The notes beneath the pieces were generated by a model. That model was not told the DNA's origin. It saw only the letters and a list, made by a program, of their open reading frames with translations, and ran no database searches. From Marivivens donghaensis (GTDB taxonomy: Bacteria; Pseudomonadota; Alphaproteobacteria; Rhodobacterales; Rhodobacteraceae), in contig NZ_JALNPR010000001.1 of NCBI RefSeq assembly GCF_023541015.1, positions 434,001 through 498,000 on the forward strand: DNA of 64,000 nucleotides, read 5' to 3'. The position numbers and the translations under genes are program-made. Shown in pieces: positions 27,752 through 36,375 of this stretch (its first letter is position 1; each line of letters opens with the position of its first letter).

Positions 27752-29563
27752 ATGACAACTAATGATTTGGTCGAAGATGCCGCAGGGCATCCGCAGCTCG
27801 CGAAACTCGAACAAAACATGGCGCGAATTGAGGCTTTGACGCAGCGCGTTATGGCCGCTTTCGCTCATAAACGTCATGTGCCAGAGGCATTACAAGGTCC
27901 ATCGCAAGAGCTCTATATGAAAGCGGCGATGGCCTATTGGAACGAGGCGGCCGCGAATCCAGCAAAGCTGTTTGAGCAACAGATCGCATATTGGGGCAAA
28001 ACGCTGACCCATTTTGCAGAGGCTCAGGCGGCCTTGGCAAAGGGTACGTTAGAAGCGCCAGAGGATCACACGCCCGATGATCGTCGGTTTAGCAACCCGA
28101 TGTGGAAGACGAACCCCTATTTCAATATGGTCAAGCAGCAATACCTGATCAACGCTGAGGCTCTGGCTAAAGGTGTCGAAGAGATCGAGGGGATTTCTGA
28201 CCTTGAACGCAAACGTCTGAAGTATTTCGGCGCGCAGGTCGTCGACATGATGTGCCCGACGAATTTCCTGCCCACCAACCCCGACGCACTGGAACGCGCG
28301 ATCGAAACCGAAGGGCAGAGCCTGATCGACGGGCTGGAAAACCTAGTGCGCGACCTAGAAGCGCATGACGGTGAACTGGTAGTGTCGCTCGCGGATGGGT
28401 CTGCCTTTAAGCTGGGCGAAAATATTGGGACCAGCAAAGGCGAGGTTGTATTCCGCAACCATATGTTCGAACTGATCCAATACACGCCGACGACCGATCA
28501 GGTGCGTGATATTCCGATTGTTCTGTTCCCGCCGTGGATCAACAAATTCTACATTCTCGATCTCAAGGAAAAGAACAGCCTTGTGAAATGGATCGTGGAT
28601 CAAGGCTACACGCTGTTCATCGTTTCTTGGGTCAACCCTGGTCCTGCGATGCGCGATACGGGCCTGAACGACTATATCGAGGACGGCTACCGCACCGCGA
28701 TGCGTGAGGTGAAATCCATCTGCGGTACCGAGTCGATCAATGCGGTGGGTTACTGCATCGCGGGCACCACATTGTCGCTGACGCTGTCGCGGATGAAACA
28801 GCAGGGGGATACCTCTGTCAGCTCTGCGACCTTCTTTACCACGCTGACGGATTTCTCGGATCAGGGCGAGTTTAGCGTCTTTCTGACCGACGACTTTGTT
28901 GACGGGATTGAGGCCGAGGTGAACCGCACGGGCGTGCTCGAGTCCTTCTATATGGCGCGCACCTTTAGCTACCTGCGCTCGCGTGACCTGATCTATCAGC
29001 CCGCGATCAAGAGCTACATGATGGGCGAGACCCCACCAGCCTTTGATCTGCTGTATTGGAACGGGGACGGCACGAACTTGCCTGCAAAGATGGCGATCGA
29101 ATACCTGCGTGGCCTCTGTCAAAAGAACAAATTTGCGGATGGCGGGTTTGAACTCGCTGGCGACGTGCTGAAGATCAATGAGGTGGATGTCCCGCTCTGT
29201 GCGATTGCGTGTGAAACCGATCATATCGCTGCATGGCATGCCTCTTATGCTGGTGTTCAGCAGATGGGATCGACGGATAAGACCTTTATCCTGTCAGAGA
29301 GCGGTCACATCGCGGGCATCGTGAACCCACCGTCCAAAGGCAAATACGGACACTACACCAATCCTGACATGTCAGGCCCTGCGGAGGCATGGAAAGCGGC
29401 CGCTGTGCGCAATGATGGGTCGTGGTGGCCACGTTGGGGCGCGTGGCTCGCTGAACGATCGGGCGAGATGGTTCCCGCCAGAACGCCGGGTGATTCGACC
29501 CATCCAGTGCTCTGTTCGGCCCCTGGAACTTACGTAGCGGCAGCACCACCAGAGGGGGAATAA
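27752..29563 (+). CDS. phaC: Class I polyhydroxyalkanoate synthase
   Basis: A 603-residue enzyme that polymerises (R)-3-hydroxyacyl-CoA into PHA at the granule surface. The catalytic cysteine is Cys335 in AVGYCIAGTTL (the GxCxG lipase-like box). The catalytic His is in SESGHIAGIVNPP, and a conserved Asp is expected before CETDHIAAW. The length and the extended N-terminal helical region fit class I. AGGGGAGGA precedes ATG 27752. It is divergent from phaZ and followed by phaP and phaR in the usual Rhodobacterales order. phaA and phaB are elsewhere. Confidence 0.95.
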   Translation: MTTNDLVEDAAGHPQLAKLEQNMARIEALTQRVMAAFAHKRHVPEALQGPSQELYMKAAMAYWNEAAANPAKLFEQQIAYWGKTLTHFAEAQAALAKGTLEAPEDHTPDDRRFSNPMWKTNPYFNMVKQQYLINAEALAKGVEEIEGISDLERKRLKYFGAQVVDMMCPTNFLPTNPDALERAIETEGQSLIDGLENLVRDLEAHDGELVVSLADGSAFKLGENIGTSKGEVVFRNHMFELIQYTPTTDQVRDIPIVLFPPWINKFYILDLKEKNSLVKWIVDQGYTLFIVSWVNPGPAMRDTGLNDYIEDGYRTAMREVKSICGTESINAVGYCIAGTTLSLTLSRMKQQGDTSVSSATFFTTLTDFSDQGEFSVFLTDDFVDGIEAEVNRTGVLESFYMARTFSYLRSRDLIYQPAIKSYMMGETPPAFDLLYWNGDGTNLPAKMAIEYLRGLCQKNKFADGGFELAGDVLKINEVDVPLCAIACETDHIAAWHASYAGVQQMGSTDKTFILSESGHIAGIVNPPSKGKYGHYTNPDMSGPAEAWKAAAVRNDGSWWPRWGAWLAERSGEMVPARTPGDSTHPVLCSAPGTYVAAAPPEGE

Positions 29564-29575
29564 CCTTCTGGTGGG
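29547..29575 (+). terminator. Hairpin overlapping the phaC stop codon
   Basis: CCACCAGA (29547-29554) pairs with TCTGGTGG (29568-29575); the loop contains the phaC stop. There is no T-run, so it may be an mRNA-stability element or partial terminator separating phaC from phaP. Confidence 0.45.
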
Positions 29576-29594
29576 GTCTAACCTACTGATTTTG

Positions 29595-29605
29595 CTGTGT
29601 CGCAG
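29595..29605 (+). promoter_or_regulatory. Degenerate PhaR-type operator (site 1)
   Basis: CTGT-GTC-GCAG differs by one base from the CTGC-N3-GCAG pattern of sites 2 and 3. Its centre is 23 bases upstream of site 2, in phase with the array. Confidence 0.4.
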
Positions 29606-29615
29606 AAATTTCATA

Positions 29616-29630
29616 TTCTGCAGTGCAGAA
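29616..29630 (+). promoter_or_regulatory. PhaR-type operator upstream of phaP (site 2)
   Basis: TTCTGC-AGT-GCAGAA is a perfect inverted repeat with the core CTGC-N3-GCAG (29618-29628), the pattern known for PhaR binding in Paracoccus and Rhodobacter. It sits just upstream of the predicted -35 box of phaP. Confidence 0.75.
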
Positions 29631-29635
29631 AAAAC

Positions 29636-29664
29636 TTGAAATGCTGCAGCGCAGCATGCATATT
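29636..29664 (+). promoter_or_regulatory. phaP promoter with PhaR operator (site 3) filling the spacer
   Basis: TTGAAA (29636-29641) and CATATT (29659-29664) are separated by 17 bases. The spacer is almost exactly the palindrome ATGCTGC-AGC-GCAGCAT (29641-29657), whose core CTGC-N3-GCAG matches the PhaR site. A repressor bound here would block RNA polymerase directly, consistent with PhaR repressing phaP until polymer is made. Confidence 0.65.
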
Positions 29665-29722
29665 GTCGGTAAGACAAATGACCCAGCGGCAAGCGCCGCA
29701 CATACCCTGAAAGGTATTACCG

Positions 29723-30166
29723 ATGACTGCTACTACTGATTTTACCGCTGTATTCAAAGACATGATGGGCGCATTCCCGATCGACACCAAATCGATGGAA
29801 GACGCTTACAAATCGCAAACCACTCTGGCTGAAAAAATGTCGGCTGTTGCGATCGACGCTGCTCAGAAATCGACCGAACTGTCGGCAAAATGGGCTCAAG
29901 ACACTCTGGCAAAACTGACCGAGCTGTCGACCGTTAAAGCAGAGCCTGCTGACTACGCAAAATCGGTTACCGATTTCGCTTCGACTGCTGCTGAAGCTGC
30001 TGCAGAGCACATGGCTGCTTTCGCTGAAATCGCGAAAAAAGTTCAGACAGACACTCTGGAACTGATGATGGCTGCTGGCAAAACCGCTCAGGAAGACCTG
30101 ACCGCTGCTGCGAAAAAAGCAACCACCGAAGTTACTGCTGCTGCGAAAAAAGCTGCTGCGAAGTAA
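29723..30166 (+). CDS. phaP: Phasin, PHA granule-associated protein
   Basis: A 147-residue amphipathic helical protein that coats PHA granules. It is Ala/Lys/Thr-rich, has no cysteine, and ends in repeated AAKKA heptad-like units (LTAAAKKATTEVTAAAKKAAAK region, residues 126-147). Short residues such as KSMEDAYKSQTTLAEKMSAV fit the phasin_2 type. Codon use is strongly biased (many GCT, CTG, AAA), as expected of an abundant protein. It is controlled by the PhaR sites upstream and ended by a strong terminator. Confidence 0.9.
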   Translation: MTATTDFTAVFKDMMGAFPIDTKSMEDAYKSQTTLAEKMSAVAIDAAQKSTELSAKWAQDTLAKLTELSTVKAEPADYAKSVTDFASTAAEAAAEHMAAFAEIAKKVQTDTLELMMAAGKTAQEDLTAAAKKATTEVTAAAKKAAAK

Positions 30167-30211
30167 TTCGACTTACCGACCTGATCCTCCTCCCTTTAGG
30201 TCGGAAATGAT

Positions 30212-30256
30212 GGGCGAGCTGTGAAAACAGCTCGCCCTTTCTTTATTCTTTCTTTT
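30212..30256 (+). terminator. Strong Rho-independent terminator after phaP
   Basis: A perfect 11-bp stem pairs GGGCGAGCTGT (30212-30222) with ACAGCTCGCCC (30227-30237) around a GAAA tetraloop, followed by a long T-rich run to 30256. Confidence 0.92.
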
Positions 30257-30311
30257 TAATCAGATGCAGCATAGGCTCGCTGCATTGCCGCAAACGTTCG
30301 GGGAGGGACCC

Positions 30312-30863
30312 GTGGCCGAAACAAACAAACCACTGCTCATCAAACGGTACGCAAGCCGCCGCCTCTACAATACTGAAACAAGCGACTACGTGACGCTTGA
30401 GGATATCGCGCTGTTCATTCGTGAAGGCCGTGAAGTTCAGATTGTAGATCTGAAGTCTGGGGATGATCTGACTCGTCAGTATCTCCTTCAGATCATTGCA
30501 GAACATGAAAGCCGCGGGGAAAGCGTGCTTCCGGTGGATGTGCTCACCGATCTGGTGCGCAGCTACACGACCCAAGCGACCTCTGTGGTGCCACAGTTCC
30601 TCGCTGCGTCGTTCGAAATGCTCCGTCAGAGCCAGTCGTCGATGATGGAAAAGATGACCAAATCGCAGCCCTCGATGCCCGCTATTCCGGGTCTAGAGGC
30701 GATGCAGGCGCAGCAAGCCGCATTCTTTAAGGCGATGACAGGTGGTCTGGTCGGATCATCTGGTCCCGAAAAAGAAGAAGAGCCCAAAGGCGGCGACGAC
30801 CTCGATACGATTAAAAAACAACTTGCCGAGCTTCAGGACAAACTGTCCAAAATTGGTAAGTAA
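30312..30863 (+). CDS. phaR: Polyhydroxyalkanoate synthesis repressor PhaR
   Basis: A 183-residue repressor that binds both DNA and nascent PHA. The start is GTG 30312 with GGGAGGG ahead. The N-terminal DNA/PHA-binding domain begins LIKRYASRRLYNTETSDYVTL, the strongly conserved PhaR signature (PHB_acc_N), followed by the accumulation-regulator domain (QYLLQIIAEHESRGE). The C-terminal part is rich in Gln/Met/Lys and ends in a predicted coiled coil. It would bind the CTGC-N3-GCAG sites before phaP. Confidence 0.94.
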   Translation: MAETNKPLLIKRYASRRLYNTETSDYVTLEDIALFIREGREVQIVDLKSGDDLTRQYLLQIIAEHESRGESVLPVDVLTDLVRSYTTQATSVVPQFLAASFEMLRQSQSSMMEKMTKSQPSMPAIPGLEAMQAQQAAFFKAMTGGLVGSSGPEKEEEPKGGDDLDTIKKQLAELQDKLSKIGK

Positions 30864-30881
30864 TCTACGAAAGCCGCCTCT

Positions 30882-32054
30882 GTGCTGACCGATCTCACGA
30901 TTTTAATTGTGACGGTCCTCGCGGGGGCGGTTTTGTTTTACCCAAGGCTCAGACGCGCAACAGGGTGGCGGGCCACGGTCACGCCACTGGCCTCTATCAT
31001 CGGTAGCGGGTTTCTGGTCCTCGGTCCTGTTCTCGACGACAGTTTTGGTGCCTTTGCCCCCGTTGTGATGCTGGGCCTCTGCGCTGTGGCTTATGCCTTT
31101 GGCGGTGCGATCCGCGCGAACATCCACGACATCGACGCAAACCCTGACCGTGGCCGTGGCATTGCGCGGCTTGAAACCGTGGCTTCATGGCTGCTCGCGG
31201 GTGCCTATTTCATCTCGGTTGCCTACTACCTGAACCTCTTTGGCGCCTTCGCCGCGACCCTGACCCCGTGGGGCGGCGCCATGCCCGCACGGATCATCAC
31301 GACCGTGACTTATGCGGTCATCCTCTTGGTCGGCTGGGTCTACGGATTTCACGCGATGGAACGGATGGAGCAAGCCTCCGTCACCCTCAAACTCGCGATC
31401 ATCGCAGGCTTGCTCGCAGGTTTGGCGGTACATTTCACCGATCAAGCGATTGCGGGCGGTTTGGTTATAAACCCCGTGACCGTCTCAGGCTGGGGCGCTG
31501 TCACATTGGCCTTTGGCCTGATCGTCACTGTCCAAGGGTTCGAAACCTCGCGCTACCTCGGCGATACGTATTCCGCCGATATGCGGGTGCGATCGATGCG
31601 GTGGGCGCAGCTGATTTCTGCTGCTATCTATATGATTTACATATGCCTTTTGGTGTATCTCTTCCCCGCAGGCCATGTGCCGTTGTCGGAAACGGCAGTG
31701 ATCGACATGATGGCCATCGTTGCGCCCGTTTTGCCGCCGCTGCTGATCGTCGCGGCCCTGTCGGCCCAGTTCAGCGCGGCTGTGGCGGATACGGGCGGAT
31801 CGGGCGGATTGGTGACGGAACTGACCAAAGGGCGGCTCGGTACGGGGCAATCCTATGCGGTGCTGGTCGCCGTAGGATTGGCGCTGACGTGGGGCGCGGA
31901 TGTCTTTGCCATCATCGCCTACGCCAGCCGCGCCTTTGCCGCCTATTACGCCGTCCAAGCTGCCATCGCCGCCCAACGCGGGCGTCCGATCTATTGGGTG
32001 CTGGCTGTTTTGGGCGCGGGCATCGCGATCTTTGGTCGATCGGTCGAAGGCTAA
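30882..32054 (+). CDS. Multi-spanning membrane protein, transporter-like
   Basis: A 390-residue protein with about eleven transmembrane helices and short loops. The arrangement resembles amino-acid permease (APC)-superfamily proteins, but I recognise no specific signature. A charged loop follows helix 3 (ANIHDIDANPDRGRGIAR), and FETSRYLGDTYSADMRVRSMRW lies between helices in the second half. The start GTG 30882 lies 18 bases after phaR, so it may be read from the same transcript. The next gene, a LysR regulator, begins 65 bases downstream and may control it. Substrate unknown. Confidence 0.6.
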   Translation: MLTDLTILIVTVLAGAVLFYPRLRRATGWRATVTPLASIIGSGFLVLGPVLDDSFGAFAPVVMLGLCAVAYAFGGAIRANIHDIDANPDRGRGIARLETVASWLLAGAYFISVAYYLNLFGAFAATLTPWGGAMPARIITTVTYAVILLVGWVYGFHAMERMEQASVTLKLAIIAGLLAGLAVHFTDQAIAGGLVINPVTVSGWGAVTLAFGLIVTVQGFETSRYLGDTYSADMRVRSMRWAQLISAAIYMIYICLLVYLFPAGHVPLSETAVIDMMAIVAPVLPPLLIVAALSAQFSAAVADTGGSGGLVTELTKGRLGTGQSYAVLVAVGLALTWGADVFAIIAYASRAFAAYYAVQAAIAAQRGRPIYWVLAVLGAGIAIFGRSVEG

Positions 32055-32119
32055 TCATTCGCCGTTGCGGCATCGCGGTTGACCCCCTAGCGTAGCCGCA
32101 GCGAACAGGAGGCCGGTTC

Positions 32120-33079
32120 ATGGCACCATCATCAGGTCGAATTACCCTCTGGGGCGTTGAGGTCTTTGTGGCCACCGCGCAAGAGGCCTCCATTTCGGCG
32201 GCGGCACGGCGGTTGGGATCGTCCGCCGCAACGGTGAGCCAGCAATTGACCAATCTGGAAACCAGCATCGGCGCGGTCCTGTTGAACCGCAACGAACGAC
32301 CCATCACGCTGACCTCAGCGGGCGAGAAATTCCTACGCCGCGCCAATGCCATTCTAAACGAGGCCGATCAGGCGCGTTTGGAACTCTCGGGCGACAATTC
32401 GGGGCTGACGCGGCTCCGCCTCGGGATGATTGAGGATTTTGAGACTGACGTGACGCCGCGCCTCTTGGGTGAGATCGCCGATGTTCTGAAATCCTGCCAG
32501 TTCCTGTTAGGGACAGGCCCATCGCATCAGTTGCATGACCTATTGGACGCACGGGCGCTCGATATGATCGTGGCGGCGGACCTGCCGACGATGACCGAAG
32601 GGTTGGAGCGTCACGCGCTCATGCAAGAACCCTTTGTCATCGCAGCGCCCAAAGGGGCCGTGGATGTGGCGGCACCGCTGCCTGATCTGCGCCGTTTGCC
32701 GATGATCCAATACACCACTCGCCATTTCATGGGGCAGGTGATTGCCGCGCATTTGGCACGCGAAAACTTCCCGTTGGCCCATCGGTTCGAGTTGGACAGT
32801 TACCACGCGATCCTTGCGATGGTTGCGGGCGGGGCGGGATGGTCGATCCTGACACCGATGGCGTGGCTTCGGGCGGAACGGGTGCATGATCAGCTCGACC
32901 TGATCCCGCTGCCCTTCGCGCCACTGTCTCGCCAGATTGCCCTGACCGCACGACGCGGCGCGCTGGCGGACACGCCGACCCAAGTGGCAGATCGGTTGCG
33001 TCCGTTGATCGACGATTTGATCGTCGGTCCTGCCGTCGCTGCCTATCCGTGGCTCAAGGGACAGCTCACCACGCTCTAG
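32120..33079 (+). CDS. LysR-family transcriptional regulator
   Basis: A 319-residue regulator. The HTH is at about residues 10-70 (FVATAQEASISAAARRLGSSA then ATVSQQLTNLETSIGAVLLN), followed by an effector-binding domain (about 95-300). The N-terminal LWGVEVFVATAQ is unusual only in having a short extension. CAGGAGG lies ahead of ATG 32120. It is co-directional with the membrane-protein gene upstream. The 3' end overlaps the convergent dnaE2 gene by four bases. Effector unknown. Confidence 0.87.
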   Translation: MAPSSGRITLWGVEVFVATAQEASISAAARRLGSSAATVSQQLTNLETSIGAVLLNRNERPITLTSAGEKFLRRANAILNEADQARLELSGDNSGLTRLRLGMIEDFETDVTPRLLGEIADVLKSCQFLLGTGPSHQLHDLLDARALDMIVAADLPTMTEGLERHALMQEPFVIAAPKGAVDVAAPLPDLRRLPMIQYTTRHFMGQVIAAHLARENFPLAHRFELDSYHAILAMVAGGAGWSILTPMAWLRAERVHDQLDLIPLPFAPLSRQIALTARRGALADTPTQVADRLRPLIDDLIVGPAVAAYPWLKGQLTTL

Positions 33080-36000
33080 TGGAAATCGCGGCTTTTGGGG
33101 ATGACGCGGACGTTGCGGGGGTGACGGGCGGCGCCTGCGGGAATGGGTTTTGTGACCTCATCCGCGCGGGCCATCGGGGGTGCCATCGCCTCGGGCGCCA
33201 ATCGCAAAAGCGCATCCGACCGATCCTCTAGATGCTGCGCCACAACGTGGATGATGTCGCCCTCGCGCTGGATATACCCCTCGACGGACAAGAGCCGAGA
33301 CTGCATTACCACCTTGCGATAGGCCTCCATCATCTTGGGCCAAACGACGATATTGGCGACGCCAGTTTCATCCTCAATGGTGATAAAGCACACGCCCTTG
33401 GCCGATCCAGGCCGTTGACGGATCAGCACCAACCCCGCCAGTTTGACCTTTTGCCACGGGCGGGACTGCATCAGATCGCGGGTCGCGCCATAGCCCTTTT
33501 TCCGCATGCCTGCGCGCAAGAACCCCATCGGATGCGCCTTGAGCGACAGATGCAGCGTCTGATAATCCGCCACGACCTGTTCGCAATTGGGCATCTGGGG
33601 TAGGGCGACAGCGGGTTCGGCGCCCTCATCGCGCGTCTCGGCAAACAGTGGCAGATCGGGCGCGTCGCGGAGCGATTTTGCCTCCCAGAGGGCTTGTCTG
33701 CGGTCAATAAACAGCGACCGCATCGCGTCTGCCTCCGCCAGTTTGCGGATGTGGGCCGCGCTGATCCCAACCTCTTGGAGCGATTTGACATCCCGAAACG
33801 GCTTGTCGCGGGACGCCATCAACCGCAGGGCCGCCGCCTGTGGAAACCCGCTGATCTGACGGAACCCCAATCGCAGCGCAAAGCCCCCGCTGACGGGTTC
33901 CAATGTGGTGTCCCAGTCCGAGTAATTCACATCGGGCGGGCGTACGATCACGCCGTGCTCGCGGGCATCACGCACCAGCTGCGCAGGAGCATAAAATCCC
34001 ATCGGCTGCGCATTCAGCAGGGCCGCGCAAAAGGCCGCGGGGTAATGGCATTTGAGCCAACTCGACACATAGACCAACTGGGCAAAGCTCGCCGCGTGGC
34101 TTTCGGGAAACCCGTACTCGCCAAAGCCCTTGATCTGGTCGAAACAACGGCGGGCGAATTCCTCGTCATAGCCGCGCGTCACCATCCGCCCGACCATCTT
34201 TTCCTCAAGCCGCCCAATGGTGCCACGGCTGCGGAAGGTCGCCATCGCCTTGCGCAGTTCATTGGCCTCGGCGGGCGAAAACTCTGCCGCTTCAATCGCG
34301 ATCTTCATCGCCTGTTCCTGAAAGATCGGCACACCGAATGTCCGCCAAAGGATTTGCCGCAGTTCTTCGGGGTGATGGGGCGGCGCGGGGGACGGATAGA
34401 TCACGGGTTCCTCACCGCTCCGCCGTCGCAAATAGGGATGTACCATGTCGCCCTGAATAGGCCCCGGCCGCACAATCGCGACCTGCACCACGAGGTCGTA
34501 AAATTCACGCGGCCGCAGTCGCGGCAGCATGTTGATCTGGGCACGGCTTTCCACCTGAAACACCCCGATGCTGTCCCCACGGCAGAGCATATCGTAGACC
34601 CTCGGGTCCTCTCTGGGCGTAGTGGCGAGGGTGAGGTGTTTTCCGTAATGCGCTGAAATTAAATCGAAACACTTGCGGATGCAGGTCAACATGCCAAGCG
34701 CGAGGATATCCACCTTGAGGATCCCCAGCGCATCAATGTCGTCCTTATCCCATTCGATGAAACTCCGATCCGCCATCGCGCCATTGCCGATGGGAACGGT
34801 TTCGGTCAGGGGCCGTTCGGTCAGGATAAACCCGCCCACATGCTGCGAGAGGTGACGCGGCATCCCGATCATTTGGCGGGCCACGGTCAGCGTGCGACGC
34901 AACAACGGGTCGCTCAAGTCCAATCCCGCCTCTGTGACGCGTTTTTCTTCAACATCGGTGCCCCACGATCCCCAAACGGTTTTGGCGATGGCGCTGGTGA
35001 CATCCTCGGACAGGCCCATGACCTTGCCCACCTCGCGGATGGCAGAGCGGGGGCGGTAGTGGATCACCGTCCCACATAACCCCGCCCGATCCCGCCCGTA
35101 TTTGGCATAGATGTGCTGGATCACTTCCTCGCGCCGTTCGTGTTCGAAATCGACGTCGATATCGGGCGGTTCCTTACGTTCCTCAGAAATGAAACGTTCG
35201 AACAAAAGCTGGTGCTGCGCGGGGTCCACCGCCGTAATGCCGAGCACATAACACACCGCCGAATTCGCCGCCGATCCGCGCCCCTGACACAGGATCGGAG
35301 GGCTGCTCTGGTCGCGGGCGAAACAGATGATGTCGTGAATAGTTAAGAAATACCGCGCAATATCGAGCTTTTCGATCATACGAAGTTCTTTTTGTATAAC
35401 TTTGACCGTCTCATCGGGTATCCCGTCAGGATAACGCTCAGCGGTACCTTTCCACGTCAATTGCTCTAGGTAGGCCTGCGGGCTTTGTCCCTCTGGCACG
35501 ACCTCTTTGGGGTATTCATAGGACAGTTCGCGCAGGTCAAAACGGATGCTATCGGCCACCTCGCGGGTGGCGCGGATCGCATGGGGCCATTCGGCAAACA
35601 GGCGGCACATCTCTGCGGGCGTTTTCAGGTGCCGTTCGGCGTTCGGCTCTAGCAGGTAGCCTGCATCGCTCAGCCGTCGTTTTTCACGGATGCAGGTCAT
35701 CACATCCTGCAGGGGCCTGCGGTCGGGAGCGTGATAGAGCACGTCATTGGTGGCAAGGATCGACAGCCCGTTGCGATCGGCCAGCGCATCCAGATGGTTG
35801 ATCCGTGCGCGATCCGCCCCGCGATAGAGGTAGGCCGCAGCGATATGGGTGATCTGCGGCACGCTGCGTTTGAGGTGCTTGAGCCGTGGTTCCCATGTGG
35901 TCAAATCGTCGGGCGGGATCACAATCAGCCGCAATCCCTCTGCCGCAGCGCGCAGGTCGGCCAGCGGAATGTCACAGGCCCCTTTATCCTGCCACGTGCC

Positions 36001-36375
36001 ATCGGGCGTGTGGCGTTTGCCCTTGGACAACAGCGTAGACAGGCGGCCATAGCTGGCCCGATCCGTGGGATAGGCGAGGATCATATCGCCCTCGGTCAGC
36101 ACAATTCGACAGCCGATCAGCGGGCGGATATGCGCCTTTTCCGCCTCCACATAGAACCGCACGACCCCCGCAAGCGTGTTGTGATCCGCCACGCCAAGCG
36201 CATCATAGCCCGCCTCCCACGCGGTCTGCACCAGATCGCAGGCCTCTGACGCGCCACGCAAAAAGGAAAAGCAGCTCGTGAGGCCCAGTTCCACATAGGC
36301 GCTGCGCGGATTGGGGGGGAAGTCGCTGTCGTCAGGCAGGCTCCGTTTCGGGTGATGGGGCGTAATGTCGGGCAT
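33076..36375 (-). CDS. dnaE2: Error-prone DNA polymerase DnaE2
   Basis: A 1099-residue alpha-type C-family polymerase that does translesion synthesis with ImuA and ImuB. The N-terminal PHP domain begins YVELGLTSCFSFLRGASEA and has DHNTLAGVVRFY. The polymerase palm contains PDIDVDFEHERREEVIQHIY with the catalytic Asp residues. The C-terminus carries an OB-fold region with ETGVANIVVWPKMMEAYR. ATG 36375 shares one base with the imuB TGA. The upstream extension lies within imuB and was dropped. It is the last gene of the imuA-imuB-dnaE2 operon. Confidence 0.94.
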   Translation of the reverse strand: MPDITPHHPKRSLPDDSDFPPNPRSAYVELGLTSCFSFLRGASEACDLVQTAWEAGYDALGVADHNTLAGVVRFYVEAEKAHIRPLIGCRIVLTEGDMILAYPTDRASYGRLSTLLSKGKRHTPDGTWQDKGACDIPLADLRAAAEGLRLIVIPPDDLTTWEPRLKHLKRSVPQITHIAAAYLYRGADRARINHLDALADRNGLSILATNDVLYHAPDRRPLQDVMTCIREKRRLSDAGYLLEPNAERHLKTPAEMCRLFAEWPHAIRATREVADSIRFDLRELSYEYPKEVVPEGQSPQAYLEQLTWKGTAERYPDGIPDETVKVIQKELRMIEKLDIARYFLTIHDIICFARDQSSPPILCQGRGSAANSAVCYVLGITAVDPAQHQLLFERFISEERKEPPDIDVDFEHERREEVIQHIYAKYGRDRAGLCGTVIHYRPRSAIREVGKVMGLSEDVTSAIAKTVWGSWGTDVEEKRVTEAGLDLSDPLLRRTLTVARQMIGMPRHLSQHVGGFILTERPLTETVPIGNGAMADRSFIEWDKDDIDALGILKVDILALGMLTCIRKCFDLISAHYGKHLTLATTPREDPRVYDMLCRGDSIGVFQVESRAQINMLPRLRPREFYDLVVQVAIVRPGPIQGDMVHPYLRRRSGEEPVIYPSPAPPHHPEELRQILWRTFGVPIFQEQAMKIAIEAAEFSPAEANELRKAMATFRSRGTIGRLEEKMVGRMVTRGYDEEFARRCFDQIKGFGEYGFPESHAASFAQLVYVSSWLKCHYPAAFCAALLNAQPMGFYAPAQLVRDAREHGVIVRPPDVNYSDWDTTLEPVSGGFALRLGFRQISGFPQAAALRLMASRDKPFRDVKSLQEVGISAAHIRKLAEADAMRSLFIDRRQALWEAKSLRDAPDLPLFAETRDEGAEPAVALPQMPNCEQVVADYQTLHLSLKAHPMGFLRAGMRKKGYGATRDLMQSRPWQKVKLAGLVLIRQRPGSAKGVCFITIEDETGVANIVVWPKMMEAYRKVVMQSRLLSVEGYIQREGDIIHVVAQHLEDRSDALLRLAPEAMAPPMARADEVTKPIPAGAARHPRNVRVIPKSRDFH

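Noticed and set aside
30263-30284. Inverted repeat ATGCAGC...GCTGCAT before phaR considered as a PhaR operator
   Set aside because: The arms are in the opposite sense (GCAG outward) from CTGC-N3-GCAG and the spacer is eight bases, so it does not match the PhaR pattern.
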